A stretch of 64,000 bases of DNA, taken from contig NC_092866.1 of the NCBI RefSeq assembly GCF_032062135.1, positions 21,358,178-21,422,177 on the forward strand, given 5' to 3'. Of the stretch, positions 37,013 through 49,479 are shown piece by piece; the first letter of the stretch is position 1, and each line of letters opens with the position of its first letter. Origin of the DNA: Pyxicephalus adspersus (Eukaryota; Chordata; Amphibia; Anura; Pyxicephalidae). A program made the position numbers and the translations under genes. The notes beneath the pieces are model-generated. The model worked only from the letters and a program-made list of their open reading frames with translations. It searched no databases and was not told the origin of the DNA.

Positions 37013-38009
37013 CTGACCATTAGCATAATATTTTTTTAAAACACCAAGGCTGCAGTCATGTGGATCTCTAGCCCCACGTCTCCTTTCTTCTGTTTACTTT
37101 TGAGATGGTGCTTCTTCAGGTCTCATTCCTGGCTGTACAGTGGTGGAGTGCTATCAGAATAAAAAAGAGCAGTGATGTCAGCAAGAGGGGACAGATAGGG
37201 AGCGGCCAGAGTGGGAGCAGCATTTCATCAGCAGTCCCCTGAATCTGGAAGCGGTGCTGTCTAGGGACATGAACAATGGATTTAGATAAGTATATATCTT
37301 TTCTTCACAAAGTAAGGAAAATTTAAAAACAATTTTTGCTCACAGGTTTGGGTTGTATGCAATTGCTTGATTTGTAGGTGCAACACTGTATTGTGTTGGA
37401 GTAACCCAAGGGTTATCACAGCTACACATTGTGTGTTTTCTTAAAACCAATCTCAAAAAATTATATATATATATATAAATATATATATAAATAAACTAAT
37501 TAGTCCTAGCTAGCTCATCCAAGCTAATTACTAGTTTTGTACTTTTAAACAACTAAACTAAAGTAAAATAAAGCCAAACTTGCATGCTTAAAATTGTGGC
37601 CACATGGTAGGCTGATCCCAATGTCTCCTACCTCCTGATCTGTAGTGTAGAAGAATTATTTTTTGTAGTTTAACCTTACTGCTTGGTTATGTGGTTGCTG
37701 CTCATTGGCTCCCCAATCAGAAAGGTCATTTAGTGGCCCTGAAAACTTCATGATAACATGATGGGGTGGCAACAAGACAAACCAATGACCTTGGACCATA
37801 GTTTCTAATTACCGGTCACCAGAGAAGGTGATACAGAGGGATGAGGGATTTGAGGAATCTTTTGTGGGTTTTTGAAACTTAATTTTTTAACACACATATT
37901 TTTCAAGTGCAGGCCAGATAGAAGTTTTTATCCTGGACTGTCTTCCCACCTTATATGAGTGAAGATATAGTAGATTACTTTGGTCTGTTTAAAATTAAAA
38001 AGGCAAGTA
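37013..38009. other. Intergenic, low-complexity TA run
   Basis: Contains (TA)n/(TAAA) sequence at about 37462-37495. No exon recognised. Confidence 0.45.
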
Positions 38010-38241
38010 CAGGTAGTCCCTGAGTAAAGGCATCCGACATACGGACGACTCCTAGATAGGAACTACGAACAGGGCTTCCCTGTTGCAGGATGACTGACAC
38101 CACGCTGCCTAATAATATGTTGAGACAAACATCTGTCCTAATTGCATTCATAAAATATTGTATATGTTCCAACTTACATACAAATTCAAGTTATGAACAA
38201 ACCTACAGTCCCTATCTTGTATGTATCCCGAGGACTACCTG
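38010..38241. mobile_element. pogo-like MITE, CAGGTAGTCCC family, 232-bp copy
   Basis: Starts CAGGTAGTCCCTGAGTAAAG and ends in the inverted terminus, reverse complement CAGGTAGTCCTCGGGATACA. TA precedes it at 38008-38009; the following dinucleotide is AA. The right half matches the left arm of the copy at 42405-42914 in inverted orientation (acctacagtccctatct against agatagggactgtaggt). Confidence 0.8.
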
Positions 38242-38439
38242 AAGTTTACTCACAAAGCTTCAGTAAAGGGAGAAGCAATGGGGATTATTAGAGTAACAGC
38301 TCTGTGTCTGATGCTGACAATGGCACTAAACAGAGGCCGTAGGATGTCTATAGAAGGGAGGATCTAATAAAATGTAATAATTCCCATATAATCCTACAGA
38401 AAGTTCATTGTTGAAATGAATAGTCTGGTAAAAGGACCT

Positions 38440-39240
38440 CCTTGAATTACCTACCAGTCCTTCGGTCTAATAATGGTCCTAACTTTTCCCAATGCTACCC
38501 AAAACAAATGTGTTCCATTTTAAAAGGAGTTAAGCACTTTAGCCATGGACCCTCCTAGTGCTTTCACTTGTGCTCATCAGCCTAGTCATAAGTCTTTCTG
38601 TAGCTTTACCTTCTGATAAACAAATAAATAAAAACATTTATTTTTTATTTGTGGGAAAGATTTTGCTCACAGGGAAAGTAGTATGTTATCCAAAACAGAA
38701 AGCGTTCCAATATTTTAGCTGTGTAAAATGAAAGCTGTCATTATTGGTATGCAATCCAGAAGCTGAAAAATGACACCTGTATTTGTTGGTTTTCCACACA
38801 GGTATTTCACTCTGTAATGAATTCCTGTGAATAGAGCTGTAATCTGTCAATAAAATGAAATTTTGGAAAAAAAGCACTCAGCAGCAGTGGGGTTTACACT
38901 TCTTTGCTATATATATTCTCTGGGGGTTGTATGGACCCTCTGGGTCACTTGTGGCCATTAGCGTAGCCATATGTTTTTATTAATTCCTTACCAAATTAAT
39001 AAAAACATTTGTTATTTTTTCATCTTTGGTAACAATACAAGAAGTGAGAGATAATCACAGTGAACACCAATACAAAATGACAGAGGTCCTAACTCTTCCC
39101 CATACTATCCAAAACAAACTTTACCCGCATGAAATAAATGCTGCATTAGTATGCAATCCAGAAGTAAGTGAATGACACATGCAATTATTGGTTTTCCACA
39201 CAGGCATTTCACTTTGTAATGAATTCCTGTCAATAGTCAT
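38440..39240 (+). repeat. Diverged local direct duplication
   Basis: Blocks recur in the same order. These are cctaacttttcccaatgcta / cctaactcttccccatacta with ccaaaacaaa after each, gtatgcaatccagaag (38747 and 39149), and ggttttccacacagg, atttcact, tgtaatgaattcctgt (about 38788 and 39189). The later blocks lie about 400 bases apart. Function unknown; no coding sense. Confidence 0.7.
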
Positions 39241-40273
39241 AAAAGGATAGGATGGGTTACTATAGGAAATACATATACCGTACTTCCTTTATATTTTAGT
39301 CACAGTGGCCTTCAGATGATATAATTTCAATATAGCTGTATACAGACAGATACAGGCCTGAAGAATGTATTTTGTAAAAGTATCATCGAACCATAGACAC
39401 AGCCATTGTTTCCTTTTATAGTAAGCTCTATGGAACATGTCATCACCTCACATAAATGCCCATGCTATGCGCTGCTAGCCAATTTTAAGTGTGTAATGGT
39501 TAATAACTCGGGCAGTATTTCAGTCTGGCGACAGTCACCTCCCTGCTCCTTGGCCTAAGCAGGAAGCAGCATGCTTTGTGTTGTGTTTGCGTGTCTGTGT
39601 GTTGCTCGGTAGCCAGTGTTTATCTGGGGACACACACTGTCACACTTAACAACCAGCACACCCCGAGCCATGTGTGGATATCATTTGTGCAGTCTGGTAT
39701 AAGGACATAAAGGGAATTCGTCCAGCCACTGATTTTGCAAGCATATCTTGTAAATCTTGGTGAGACACCAGCTCATAACCAGTAAGCATATAAAAGAACA
39801 AATACATTACAAGTCAGGACATGGAAAAGATTTAATCGCATTTGTGAAATTGTATGAATATCAAAGGAGCAGAATGTATGTGGTTACGGCTCTGCAAAAC
39901 CAGTCAATAGCTGAACACAGGTGGAAAAGTCAGCTTCGACCCGATTGCTGCCAACTTTTGGGGTTCAGGCTGTACACACTATAAAATCTGTTTTCAAATA
40001 AGAACAATAACCACTGATTTCAATGTGCTGCAAACAAGGTCTTTCTGTAGCATACAAAACTGAACTAGTGTGCACCAGAACTTTTCGGTGAGCCTTTTTT
40101 ATGGCCTTAAGTTTATGCCCCATTACACTATTGCCCTGCAGTAATACAAATGGCATCTCAATGCTACTGGCACAGAAAGTAAAGGAATTCTTCCCAACAG
40201 CAACACAATAAAAATCAGGCATCAGGTCTAATAGGCTAGAGTTTGACTTTAAGTTTATGCAAACATTTGCCTA
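39241..40273. other. Intergenic, no gene recognised
   Basis: No exon, RNA gene or transposon terminus identified. Confidence 0.4.
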
Positions 40274-40611
40274 CCAAAAACAAATAAAAGAATTTGTGAC
40301 TTTATAGGCCATTTCAACTTTAACATAAAAGTTGATAAAAAAAAAAATTTATCTTACAGAATGATTATAGTTTAAAAGTATAAAACCATCTATATTGAGC
40401 ATTAGCTCCTGTTTAAACGTCAAAGGACAAAATGCTAAAAGCTGTCATCTTGTCCTTTGATGCTTAAACAGGAGCTAATGGTCAATATAGGTGGTTTTAT
40501 ATTTTTATGTTATAAACTATATTAATTCTGTATTAAAATAAAGATTTTATCAACATTTATGTTAAAATTGAAGTGGCCTATAAAGTCCCAAATTCTTTTA
40601 TTTGTTTTTGG
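40274..40611. repeat. 338-bp near-perfect hairpin (foldback element)
   Basis: The left arm (40274-40430) and the reverse complement of the right arm (40450-40611) agree over roughly 160 bases with scattered mismatches. Both begin CCAAAAACAAATAAAAGAAT, pass ACTTTATAGGCCA and TTAGCTCCTGTTTAA, and end CAAAGGACAA. The loop is only 19 bases (40431-40449). No open frame spans it. It is either a palindromic MITE or a long hairpin RNA locus; the sequence alone cannot decide. Confidence 0.9.
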
Positions 40612-42404
40612 TTTCATGATTCCTTACAGGGATGTGGCCTTGAAACTAGTGATATAGAGGAATCTCTTTCTTTTTTCTTTGTTCTAAAACATTTGCCTAG
40701 ATTAAAATCACTACTACACACATGGGTTGTTTTGAAACTCCACGAAACTTGAGTATGATTAGCCCCCAGCTGTTATCTGCAATAAAACTTTAACCTGAAA
40801 AGTGAATTGTATTTCAGGGGCAGAACTGAAACTAGTGTGCAGGACCCAGCTGTCATTCTTGTATGACTTTTTTAGAAAGTACAGTTTATTTTTCATTCTG
40901 ATCTGTAACTCTTACAATAAGATCTTGTGTGTGTGACCTTTCACTGCCAGACCAAAAAAGATCTAGCTGCCCACATTGTTTGAGCATTTTAAGCATATTT
41001 TGTTTATAAGGAGGTTTTCAGCTGTATTCATTGTCAGAATGTACCTGCATGACCAACTGTTTAGAGAATTTTTCTTTTTAATGTGGGCTACCAAGTTGTT
41101 ATTGCAAACATAAATGTATTCTTACACACATTTAAAGCACCACACATATATTTGCATAGACTGCAAATCCATTAAAATCCAAAGCCGATAGATATTGATT
41201 ATGTTGGTTAAAAGCTCTAATGGAAAACCTAGTGACATGGTGTGAATTCTAATGATATTAAAGGCTGACCAAGAATCCTTCAAGCCTGATATATGGACAC
41301 CATTACATGGAGTTACTTAGACCAGTGCCAAAGCAGTTCAGTTGCACTTTTACTCTAGCATGTAATGCTTTGCAGAGCACCAAGGAGACCAGCTCATGTT
41401 TATTTATATATTAATTAGGGATAGAAGATATTACACTGTGAATTCTTCACATAGGTGATGATTGCTTGGGAAGCAGATGTTGGATGTATTTGTCATTTCT
41501 TAACTCCTGAAACTCTAAAGGATAAAAGCTAATTCTCCAAGTGTCACAGGATCAGACTCCAAGAGATATGGAACTGAAACATTAGCTTTAAAAATAGCCA
41601 CAATTATTACATGAACACAGGCTTAATTATCAATTTTGTTTTATATCAGAAGGACCCGATTAATATAAATGTGGGTTACAGCGAAATATCATAATGAACA
41701 GAGGAAAAAAGTTAATGTGATTATGTAATCTTTCCCATCTTTCGAGAAGTGTAAAACATACCAGCAATATACATTTATGTGCACACACTACACTGTAGTA
41801 TTCAGGACATTGCATTACTTTGCACAGCTGGTAGTGAATCCCTTCTAAATATAACAGGTCATTCGTACAACATGCTCTCTGTAAATGTAATTGTATCCAG
41901 ATATATCCAGAAATTAATCCTACATTGTTTCCGGTTTTATGGCTTTGACTTTTTTATAGGGAACCAAATGTTCAGTTTGTTATGCTATCTTATTGTACAG
42001 TGGTTTATTTTTGTCCTCCTAATAGTAATAATATTGTTTTTATTGTTTACTGTGTTTTTCTCAAAACATACAGTATAAAAGAATAAATATTTACAAGTAA
42101 TCACTACTATCACAAATTATTAAAACATTTTTTTGTATTTAAATATTAGCAGTGGGACCAATAGTGCGCAGGCAACCCACCTGCTCCACAACACCCAGTT
42201 GACAAATTTGCAGTGGGGTGCAGGGGGCTCGAATGCTGTGTATTTGGGAACCCCACTTCATATTTGTTCAGGGCCTTACTTACTTGTCTAAGATTGTCCC
42301 AATAATATGCATTAAACCTTGTTTACAATTTTTACATCCACTGCCTTTACCTCTAATACAACGCATTGTATGTATTATTGCATACACAATTTCAAAATGT
42401 TATA
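40612..42404. other. Intergenic, no gene recognised
   Basis: AT-rich sequence. The hydrophobic-looking frame at 41779-42078 on the plus strand reflects T-rich composition and has no recognisable family. Confidence 0.4.
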
Positions 42405-42914
42405 CAGGTAGTCCCCGGGTTACATACGAGATAGGGACTGTAGGTTTGTTCTTAAGTTGAATGTTTATGTAAGTTGGAACAGGTACATTATTTNNNNNNN
42501 NNNNNNNNNNNNNNNNNNNNNNNNNNNNNNNNNNNNNNNNNNNNNNNNNNNNNNNNNNNNNNNNNNNNNNNNNNNNNNNNNNNNNNNNNNNNNNNNNNNN
42601 NNNNNNNNNNNNNNNNNNNGGAGCCTAGACATTCAATAAATTCTGGAGCAAGCTGTGCTTTGATATGCAAAAAGAAACACCTGCAGATTTTATCTTGGTC
42701 ATTAAAGAGTTACAAGAGACTACAGATCAGATCAGCTCAGCTCTTAAGATCACCCACAATCTTAAATGTGTTTAGCAAAAGATTTCCTCTGCAAGTCATG
42801 CAAACTGCCCACTCCCCCCTCCAAGACTCTGTCCTGCACACGAGGGAGCAGGGAAGCCCGTTTGTATCTAGGAGTCGTCTGTATATTGGATGTCCTTTAC
42901 CTGGGGACTACCTG
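42405..42914. mobile_element. pogo-like MITE, CAGGTAGTCCC family, TA-flanked, containing a gap
   Basis: Starts CAGGTAGTCCCCGGGTTACA. The right end in reverse complement is CAGGTAGTCCCCAGGTAAAG. TA lies on both sides (42403-42404 and 42915-42916), as for Tc1/mariner/pogo insertions. The N run 42494-42619 is inside it. No transposase frame is visible in the sequenced part. Confidence 0.9.
42494..42619. other. Assembly gap (126 N)
   Basis: Unresolved bases inside the pogo-like element; frames crossing it are artefacts. Confidence 0.99.
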
Positions 42915-43020
42915 TAAGTATCACTTTAATTCCATTCCAGGATAATGTATTGTAGAAGTGTTGCCTTTAGCGAGAAGGAAATTTGCTTTCTGACTGTTAT
43001 CTGAACAATTGTCTTGTATG

Positions 43021-43096
43021 CTGGTTATTATTATTATTATTATTATTAATAAACAGGATTTATATAGCGCCAACATATTACGCAGCGCTGTACATT
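43021..43096 (-). mobile_element. SINE 3' tail (minus orientation)
   Basis: (TTA)n, then taataaacaggatttatata, gcgccaacatattacgcagc, gctgtac: the reverse complement of the SINE tail at 46840-46880. Confidence 0.8.
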
Positions 43097-45632
43097 TGCT
43101 GGTTACAGAAAAGGACTGCTGAAGACACTTATCTTTCATTTAAATACTTCCTCAACAGCAGAGGCATGCAAAACATGTTATTATGCTTCTATAATTAAAT
43201 TTACTTCACTAAAAATAATTTCAGTATAATGAAACTATAAATGTAGAGCCATTTATTCAACTTACTCTTTTTAGGCCTATTATTTCACATTTGTATGGGA
43301 TATTTCCCTGGATCAAGGACAGGTGAGTGCAAGAGGGGTTTACCATATCATTGATTCTGTAACAATTTTAATTTATTTTATTAAATTTGGTAGTCTTGTG
43401 CATAATAGAAATACAAATCTGAAAAAGAGTGTGAGGAGTGATTTCTAGAGTGTGGGCCCAATGTATTATGCACTCTGCCTAGTACAAACCAGAAAGCAGG
43501 ATCATCATCCAACAGCTAGTTAAAGATGCATACAGCAGTGTCATACAAGAGTCTCATTTAAAATCTTTGGGAAACCACTTAACAAATATGTGTCACCTAT
43601 TTCAAAGTTATCCATTGAAAGATGGAGAGATATCAACTCGTGGTAATGAGAGTCTCTATCCCTCTCCAACTGGGACACTCTGTGTGGCAGACTGGACATT
43701 TCCACCTCTGCTTTTTCTGCAGATTTAACTTCACTTCAGATGTGGCAGCCTGACAATTTTCCATTTTGGTAATTAGGGCCATAATGTAAAGATAATAGCA
43801 CGTCAGGGTTAGGATGAGCAGATAAATGGCTATATTTACATGTGTGCCTCACGGTTCCATGCAACCGGAAGAAGGATCAAGTGATTAACTAGACCCCAGA
43901 AGATCCATGGTAATGGGGTCCCGAAAATTCGAAGGATATGCTGAGTACTGCTATGGTGAGGATAGCAAGGGAGATGGATCCAGTCTCTGGGCTCTGTACA
44001 CCATGTTTGCTCAGAGGGTGTTCTGTAGCCTGGTTGCAGGATTTCCCAAAAAAGTGACGAGATGTCTGTAGAAACTCATGCTGCCATTTTCAAGCCTACC
44101 TCCCATAAATAGGGATTTTATGAGCCTTATATGTCTAATTTGTTTATTTCTCTTTCCCACCTTTTGCCAGATATATTAACATTTTCCTTAAATGTGCACT
44201 GCAATAGCAAACATTCATGGCTAACTGGGCCTTCATTTACTTGCTCTTTTCATCTTTAGCCACATATTTGCCACAAATGTCAGCACATAACATGAAATGT
44301 CTCAAGAACATTCGTTCCAGCATAATCAGATATTTTAATAAAAGCTGATGTTTTAAAAAGATGAAATATTACTTTAGAAGTTACATTTTACTTGATAAAA
44401 GTTAAGTGACTTTAGAAATTTGATTTACATCTTTATTGTTCATCAGTAAATAAGTTCTTTATATTTGTACAGAAACGTGAAATATTCTAAATTTTAGCAA
44501 TAGGAAAAAAAGTCAAATGAGTGGCAATTAAAGACATGTAGTTTCCAATTTTAGCAGTCACGTGAAACACATTAGTACTGTTTATTGCAGTATCTCCATG
44601 GAAACTCTTCAGTTTGTGTCTTCCAATGGGTTGGTCTACAGGAAGAATTTCTGGCATGGACAGATTAGTCTGGGTCAAGCTACAAAGGACTGTTTATGTT
44701 CTTTTTCTGGTGTATGTACATCTCACCAAAAATGATAATAATCAGAATTGTATAAAGGAATGTAGTCATTTGTTATTCTTTACTGCTAGCTTCTGATTTT
44801 TAATAATTTGAGAAATAGTTTGAAAGTGAAAGCTAATAAGTTTCTCATGGATTCCACTCCAAGATATCCTAAATATTTAGCATTCCTTTAAAAAATCTAT
44901 TTTTGTTTACCAGGGTGCCAGGGATTTAGCTCTAGGGCCAGAGTGGGTGGACTTTTGTTTGTGTCAGAACTGCTTTCCTTGTATATTTCAATTAAAAAGG
45001 GAAAACCCATTAGGTGGGTCAAATGCAGGTCAGAGTAAGGTCAACTGTACTTGTAAATAAATCTCATATAATATTGGAAACATCTCAAACTACTGTCAAA
45101 CTGGTGTAACACACACAAGATTAAAGTCTAAAGTCACAGATCCTTCGAGCAGATCTCCTATCTACAATAAAACTCCACACCGCCCAGAAGAAAAATCCAT
45201 GGTCACGTGACACCTTGGGTCCTTTCCCTTGCTGTTTTTACATCTGTTGGGGGCCATCTTTTTGGTGTGCACTGAACTGTCTACATGACACTTTCAATTG
45301 GCTAACCAGATGTGGGGACCTGTGTGAGTCCTGAAGAGCAGCAACGTCAGTGTAGTGTAAAGTAGGAGACTGTCAGAAAAGTGATATTGGGTTAGTGGTC
45401 CGGTGCTGTCAAGGAACAGCTAGTGTCAATCTAGTGTTTCACAAGGTACATGTGGCCCACTCATTCCTTCTTTGCACCCCTTAAAGGCCTGAGGATAAAA
45501 TAATCAAAAAAAGCCCCTTAATTAATTGATATTAGTAGCTGCCAATTTTGTTAGGATTGCTGGATTGGTCCACACATTGGATGTTCTCCGATTCCATTGT
45601 GCTCCATTAGGATTCTGGTGTGTCTCTGCATA
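43097..45632. other. Intergenic, no gene recognised
   Basis: About 2.5 kb without an exon, RNA gene or transposon end that I can identify. Confidence 0.4.
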
Positions 45633-46115
45633 TTTAAAGTGGAAGTAAATGTAAAAAAAAATTCACCTTTACTTCTGCAGCTGCGTTGATCCCTCCAGAG
45701 GTTTCCTGGATTGCGTCCCGCCTCATCCATTAATCCACCTTCGTCCCATCGTGGAGGAAGCGTTGAGTGCCACCATCTTCATCTGCCTACATCACTCGTT
45801 CTCACACTGCGCAGGTGCAAGTTTGGGTGACGTAGATGGGGAAGAAAGAGTGCCAATCTTACTGTGCATGTGTGAGATTGGCATTTTTTTCCCTATTGAA
45901 GAAAAAGCTCCTTCTGTGCATGCCTGAGATTAGACATGCCCAGAAGGAGCAGCCAGAAGTTGTTACATACCTTACACATCCCAGGACGCTCTGAGCTCCC
46001 ATTCTGTCTTGATCTAGCCATGATAAAGACAGAACCGGTGGGGTGTTACCCTTTTTTTTTAACCTTAAATAAAAGGGTTGTCTATACTTATGTAAAGTAA
46101 AATTCTGGTGATAGG
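45633..46115 (+). mobile_element. MITE, TTTAAAGYGGAAGTAAA family (plus orientation)
   Basis: Starts TTTAAAGTGGAAGTAAATG, followed by tcacctttacttctgcag, ccctccagaggtttcctgga and an internal gtgcatgtgtgagattggca. It ends in aaaagggttgtc ... tgtaaagtaaaattctgg. The same order is seen at 31967-32293 (minus) and, split by another element, at about 49490-50375. The last terminal bases are eroded. Non-coding. Confidence 0.7.
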
Positions 46116-46734
46116 TCTGGGCCGGTTCCAGTCATACCTGCACTAATTTCTTCTTTGCGTTTATGTGCGAAAATATGAACTCTTGGGGCCACACTTCACA
46201 GATGGAAAATGTTTGCAACAACAAAATACAGATTTGTTAGGCAGGTTAGAATCTGTTTTTGCTGGCTAGCTTGTATGAGTGCTGGCTAATTTTTGCATTG
46301 TTTGTTTTCTGAATACGTTTTACATTTTCCCTTTTATGCTATTAGCTAATGAATCTGGGTTTTCCAGTTTCTCTCTCATTTCTCAGAGATTTTAGGTGAT
46401 GATCTTGTGTATGGAGGACACCACCAGCCAACCACTATTAGATGCAACCATTGGCTTTGCTGGAAATCCTTACTGAGATCTACTGCCCCCTTGTGGAAGT
46501 CTAGGTAGAATGGATACAGCAAATGTGTAAAGTGCCATTTTGCAATCTTTTTGAAAATAATTGTCATGCTTTTTCAACAATGTACAATTTGTTTCAATTC
46601 CTTTTTATTTTTGAAAAGTTTATGTAAATAAACACCTGAGCAAACCCTGACTTAACATTTGACTTACCTGAGGTAAGAAAATAATAATACATTTTTATTG
46701 CTGCTCCTTCTCACAATGTAGTCTATGGGTTTAC
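46116..46734. other. Intergenic, nothing recognised
   Basis: No exon or repeat end identified. Confidence 0.4.
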
Positions 46735-46900
46735 AGACCCTGCAGCCAATCTTCTAGATTGTAAGCTCTTTGGGGCAGGGTCCTCTCTCTCATGTGTCAC
46801 TGTCTGTCACTGTCATTTGCAACCCCTTTTAAATGCACAGCGCTGCGTAATATGTTGGCGCTATATAAATCCGGTCCATTAATATTATTTATAATAATAT
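46735..46900 (+). mobile_element. SINE copy (internal part plus tail)
   Basis: Contains tctagattgtaagctctttg, gggcagggtcctctc, tgtcactgtctgtcac, cacagcgctgcgtaatatgt and tggcgctatataaatccgg, ending in a TTAATATTATT-type tail. It gives the uninterrupted order used to recognise the split copy at 8830-9735. Confidence 0.85.
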
Positions 46901-47300
46901 CTTATTTATGCATTTTCTTTATATTGAGTCAGCTTCTTCTATTGGATGATCTACAAATCTTAATTTTTAAAGTGTATCTATAGCCAAAATTACAGAAACG
47001 TATTATGTATTATGATATTATGATATTATGTAAATCTTCTGGTGATTTGAGCAATCTGCAAGATTTCCACTTTAGACACAAGCTGCTTTGAATTGAAAAA
47101 GGAATCCTTCTCGCCTGATACAGGGAAACATGATATGCTATTATCTGATTCTTGTTATATTGGATGCCTTGGGTATTGGTGCTATGGGCTTGTAGTGAGA
47201 CATTGTATAATTCTTGTGTGGAAGCCCCATCTGCTGGATATAGTGGAAACATTCCATGCAATAAATGGCTGGGATCACACATATGTATAGTGATTGAAAG

Positions 47301-47992
47301 CAGCGGTCACCAACTAGTGGTCCTTCAGAAACCTTGGGTGGTCCACAGAAAAATGTGGACATTATTTGCAATGTTTATATTTTATTAATAGTAAAACAAA
47401 AATAATATTCTAATAAATTCTTATATTCTGAATGACAATTTTCGGCTTTATATTGCACTAAATTCATGAACTGTATTAGAAACAGAAAAACAGGGGAGGC
47501 GCAGTGTGACGCCAGTGTAGTGTTAAGTTGTATGAGGCAACCGCTGCCGAGCCGTACACTTCAGTATTGTTTCATCATTACAACAGTCACCCCACTCTGC
47601 CAATACCGATTCTCATCCGATTGTTTTATTTTTTTTAGATGCTCTTTTAGGTAAGTATGACCTTAACTGTGTATTTTCTTTAACCATTATAATTAATAGC
47701 ATCAAATAGTTTGACTTTAATAACTATAATTTCTTGTTTCGTCTTAGATTGGAATGAATTAAACCCATAATGGTTAGTAATACCAAAGATAATACAACTA
47801 ATATTAAAAGTAACAAAATAGTAATACTTCATTTGTGAGCTGATCATTGAATCAGAACCTCCACAGTCCTTGTCAGGCACCTTTAGGAAGATCATTATTT
47901 CACAAATGTATTTATCCTTCATATTAATGGACTGTGGGATTTAAAAAGATGAATTTAGTGTTCCGTGAGGTCTGAAAGGTTGGCGACCGTTG
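47301..47992 (+). mobile_element. hAT-like non-autonomous element, 692 bp, with target duplication
   Basis: The left terminus is CAGCGGTCACCAACTAGTGG. The right terminus in reverse complement is CAACGGTCGCCAACCTTTCA. The flanking octamers attgaaag (47293-47300) and atataaag (47993-48000) agree at 6 of 8 positions, as expected for an aged 8-bp hAT duplication. The same terminus occurs at position 51. No transposase frame was recognised inside. Confidence 0.85.
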
Positions 47993-48399
47993 ATATAAAG
48001 CATTTTGATGGGTGTTGTTTTAGGGCTGCCAATAAACCCCATTGGACTTGTGGGATATTAAAGTTTTGAAGGGGTCTGGAAGTACTGAGGGAGGTTGAGG
48101 GGTAGGTGGGAGTCCTGGCAGGGCTGGGGGGCACAGTAGGAGGCTATAATTATGGAAGGCTGGGGAGCACCAGGAACAGGCTGTGGGAGTTACTTGCAGG
48201 GGTATCACCTGCCTTCATCTTTGGCCGATTTCTTTACTCTCTCATGTCCAATTGTCCTTCTTTCCCAATAACACACACCAGTCCCCATGTTGTTTCCCTG
48301 CTTCATGGCTGAACTTCCTCCTTTCCTTAGCAGGGTACAGAGATAAACTATGGGCTGCCAATCTTGTATTCTACCTGGCGGGAATAGAAAGACAAAAGA

Positions 48400-48580
48400 C
48401 ATAAACAGCAAACAGTCCCTGCCAGGAGTTACGTGTATTACACAGCGTTGTACAATAAATAGGGGCTGCAAATGAGACATACACAGACAGTGACACAGGA
48501 AGAGGAGAGGACCCTGCCCCAAAGAGCTTACAATCTAAGAGGTAGGGAAAGTATCACACAATAAGAAGGGGGACATTTCA
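48400..48580 (-). mobile_element. SINE copy (minus orientation)
   Basis: Reverse complement contains tacctcttagattgtaagct, ctttggggcagggtcctctc and tgtcactgtctgtgtatgtc, then a worn tail (acaacgctgtgta). It extends the family's known upstream part to 'gatactttccctacc', matching the left piece of the split copy at 8830-8892. Confidence 0.8.
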
Positions 48581-48919
48581 TGGGGCGTCACACCCTGCTA
48601 TTCTCTTACATGTATTACAATAATCAGGAATCATGTGTAAGGGAATGAGATCCAGTAATTCATCATTGCCTGTAATACAAGTATGAGAATTCTACAAACA
48701 TGTATCAATGGTGACTGCTGGAAACAGCTTTGTTATTGTAATAATTTTTGTTCACATGATGGGGTATGAAAGGCATTTCAAAACCTCAGAAGTACTGCTA
48801 AGGGCATTGACAGACAATAAGACAAAGATTACAGACTTACACAATGCACAGCAGGTCTTGTGTATGGAATCTGGAATTTTTTTCTAATAATAATTTATGA
48901 ATTTATTACCCATTTCCAT

Positions 48920-49370
48920 TTTAAAGCGGACCTATCATCAACATTTTTTACATTACATAAAAGGGTGGCTATTCATTTTATATAGTGAAAATGTTTTTTA
49001 ATACTGTTTTTAAATTTGAAGAGGGAGGACTTCTCTTTAATCTTCACTGCTATCCGGATACCCGCAGCCCCCTTGGTTCCCAGTAAGCAGCGTGGTATAT
49101 ATGTGTGAGATTGATAGTTTTGTTTATTTTTTTACATTTCAGCTGCTTCTATGAATTCCTGAGATCAGGAGATGCGCAGAAAGGGCTCTGCTAATGCAAA
49201 ACAAAAAAATGTTATTCTCACCCAAATGCAGCATGATCAGCGCTTTTATTTTACATTGACAGGAAGGCACATCACCGGATCTTGTGCCTGAACAGTATGA
49301 GATTGGGTGATGTCAGCAGAAGGAAGAAGAGGGACATTCAGTGTCCAGTCCACACTGGAAAGAAGGAAGT
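48920..49370 (-). mobile_element. MITE, TTTAAAGYGGA family, minus-oriented half of an inverted pair
   Basis: Outer end TTTAAAGCGGACCTATCATC, then ttacattacataaaagggtg, which is the reverse complement of the right end of the plus-oriented copies. Internal sequence (gatcaggagatgcgcagaaa and tgagattgggtgatgtcagc) reads as the minus strand of 45830-45950. Followed head to head by a plus-oriented copy. Confidence 0.6.
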
Positions 49371-49479
49371 TAGGATAACATGAGACCAAATGGACTAGTT
49401 ATCTACTTTCATTCCATACCTGGTTTTAGATCCAGGGGCATGGTCACTCCAGTCTCTGGTATACCAGAGCTGGCACAGT

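Noticed and set aside
42983..43198. Leucine/isoleucine-rich frame
   Set aside because: Produced by the (TTA)n tail of a SINE.
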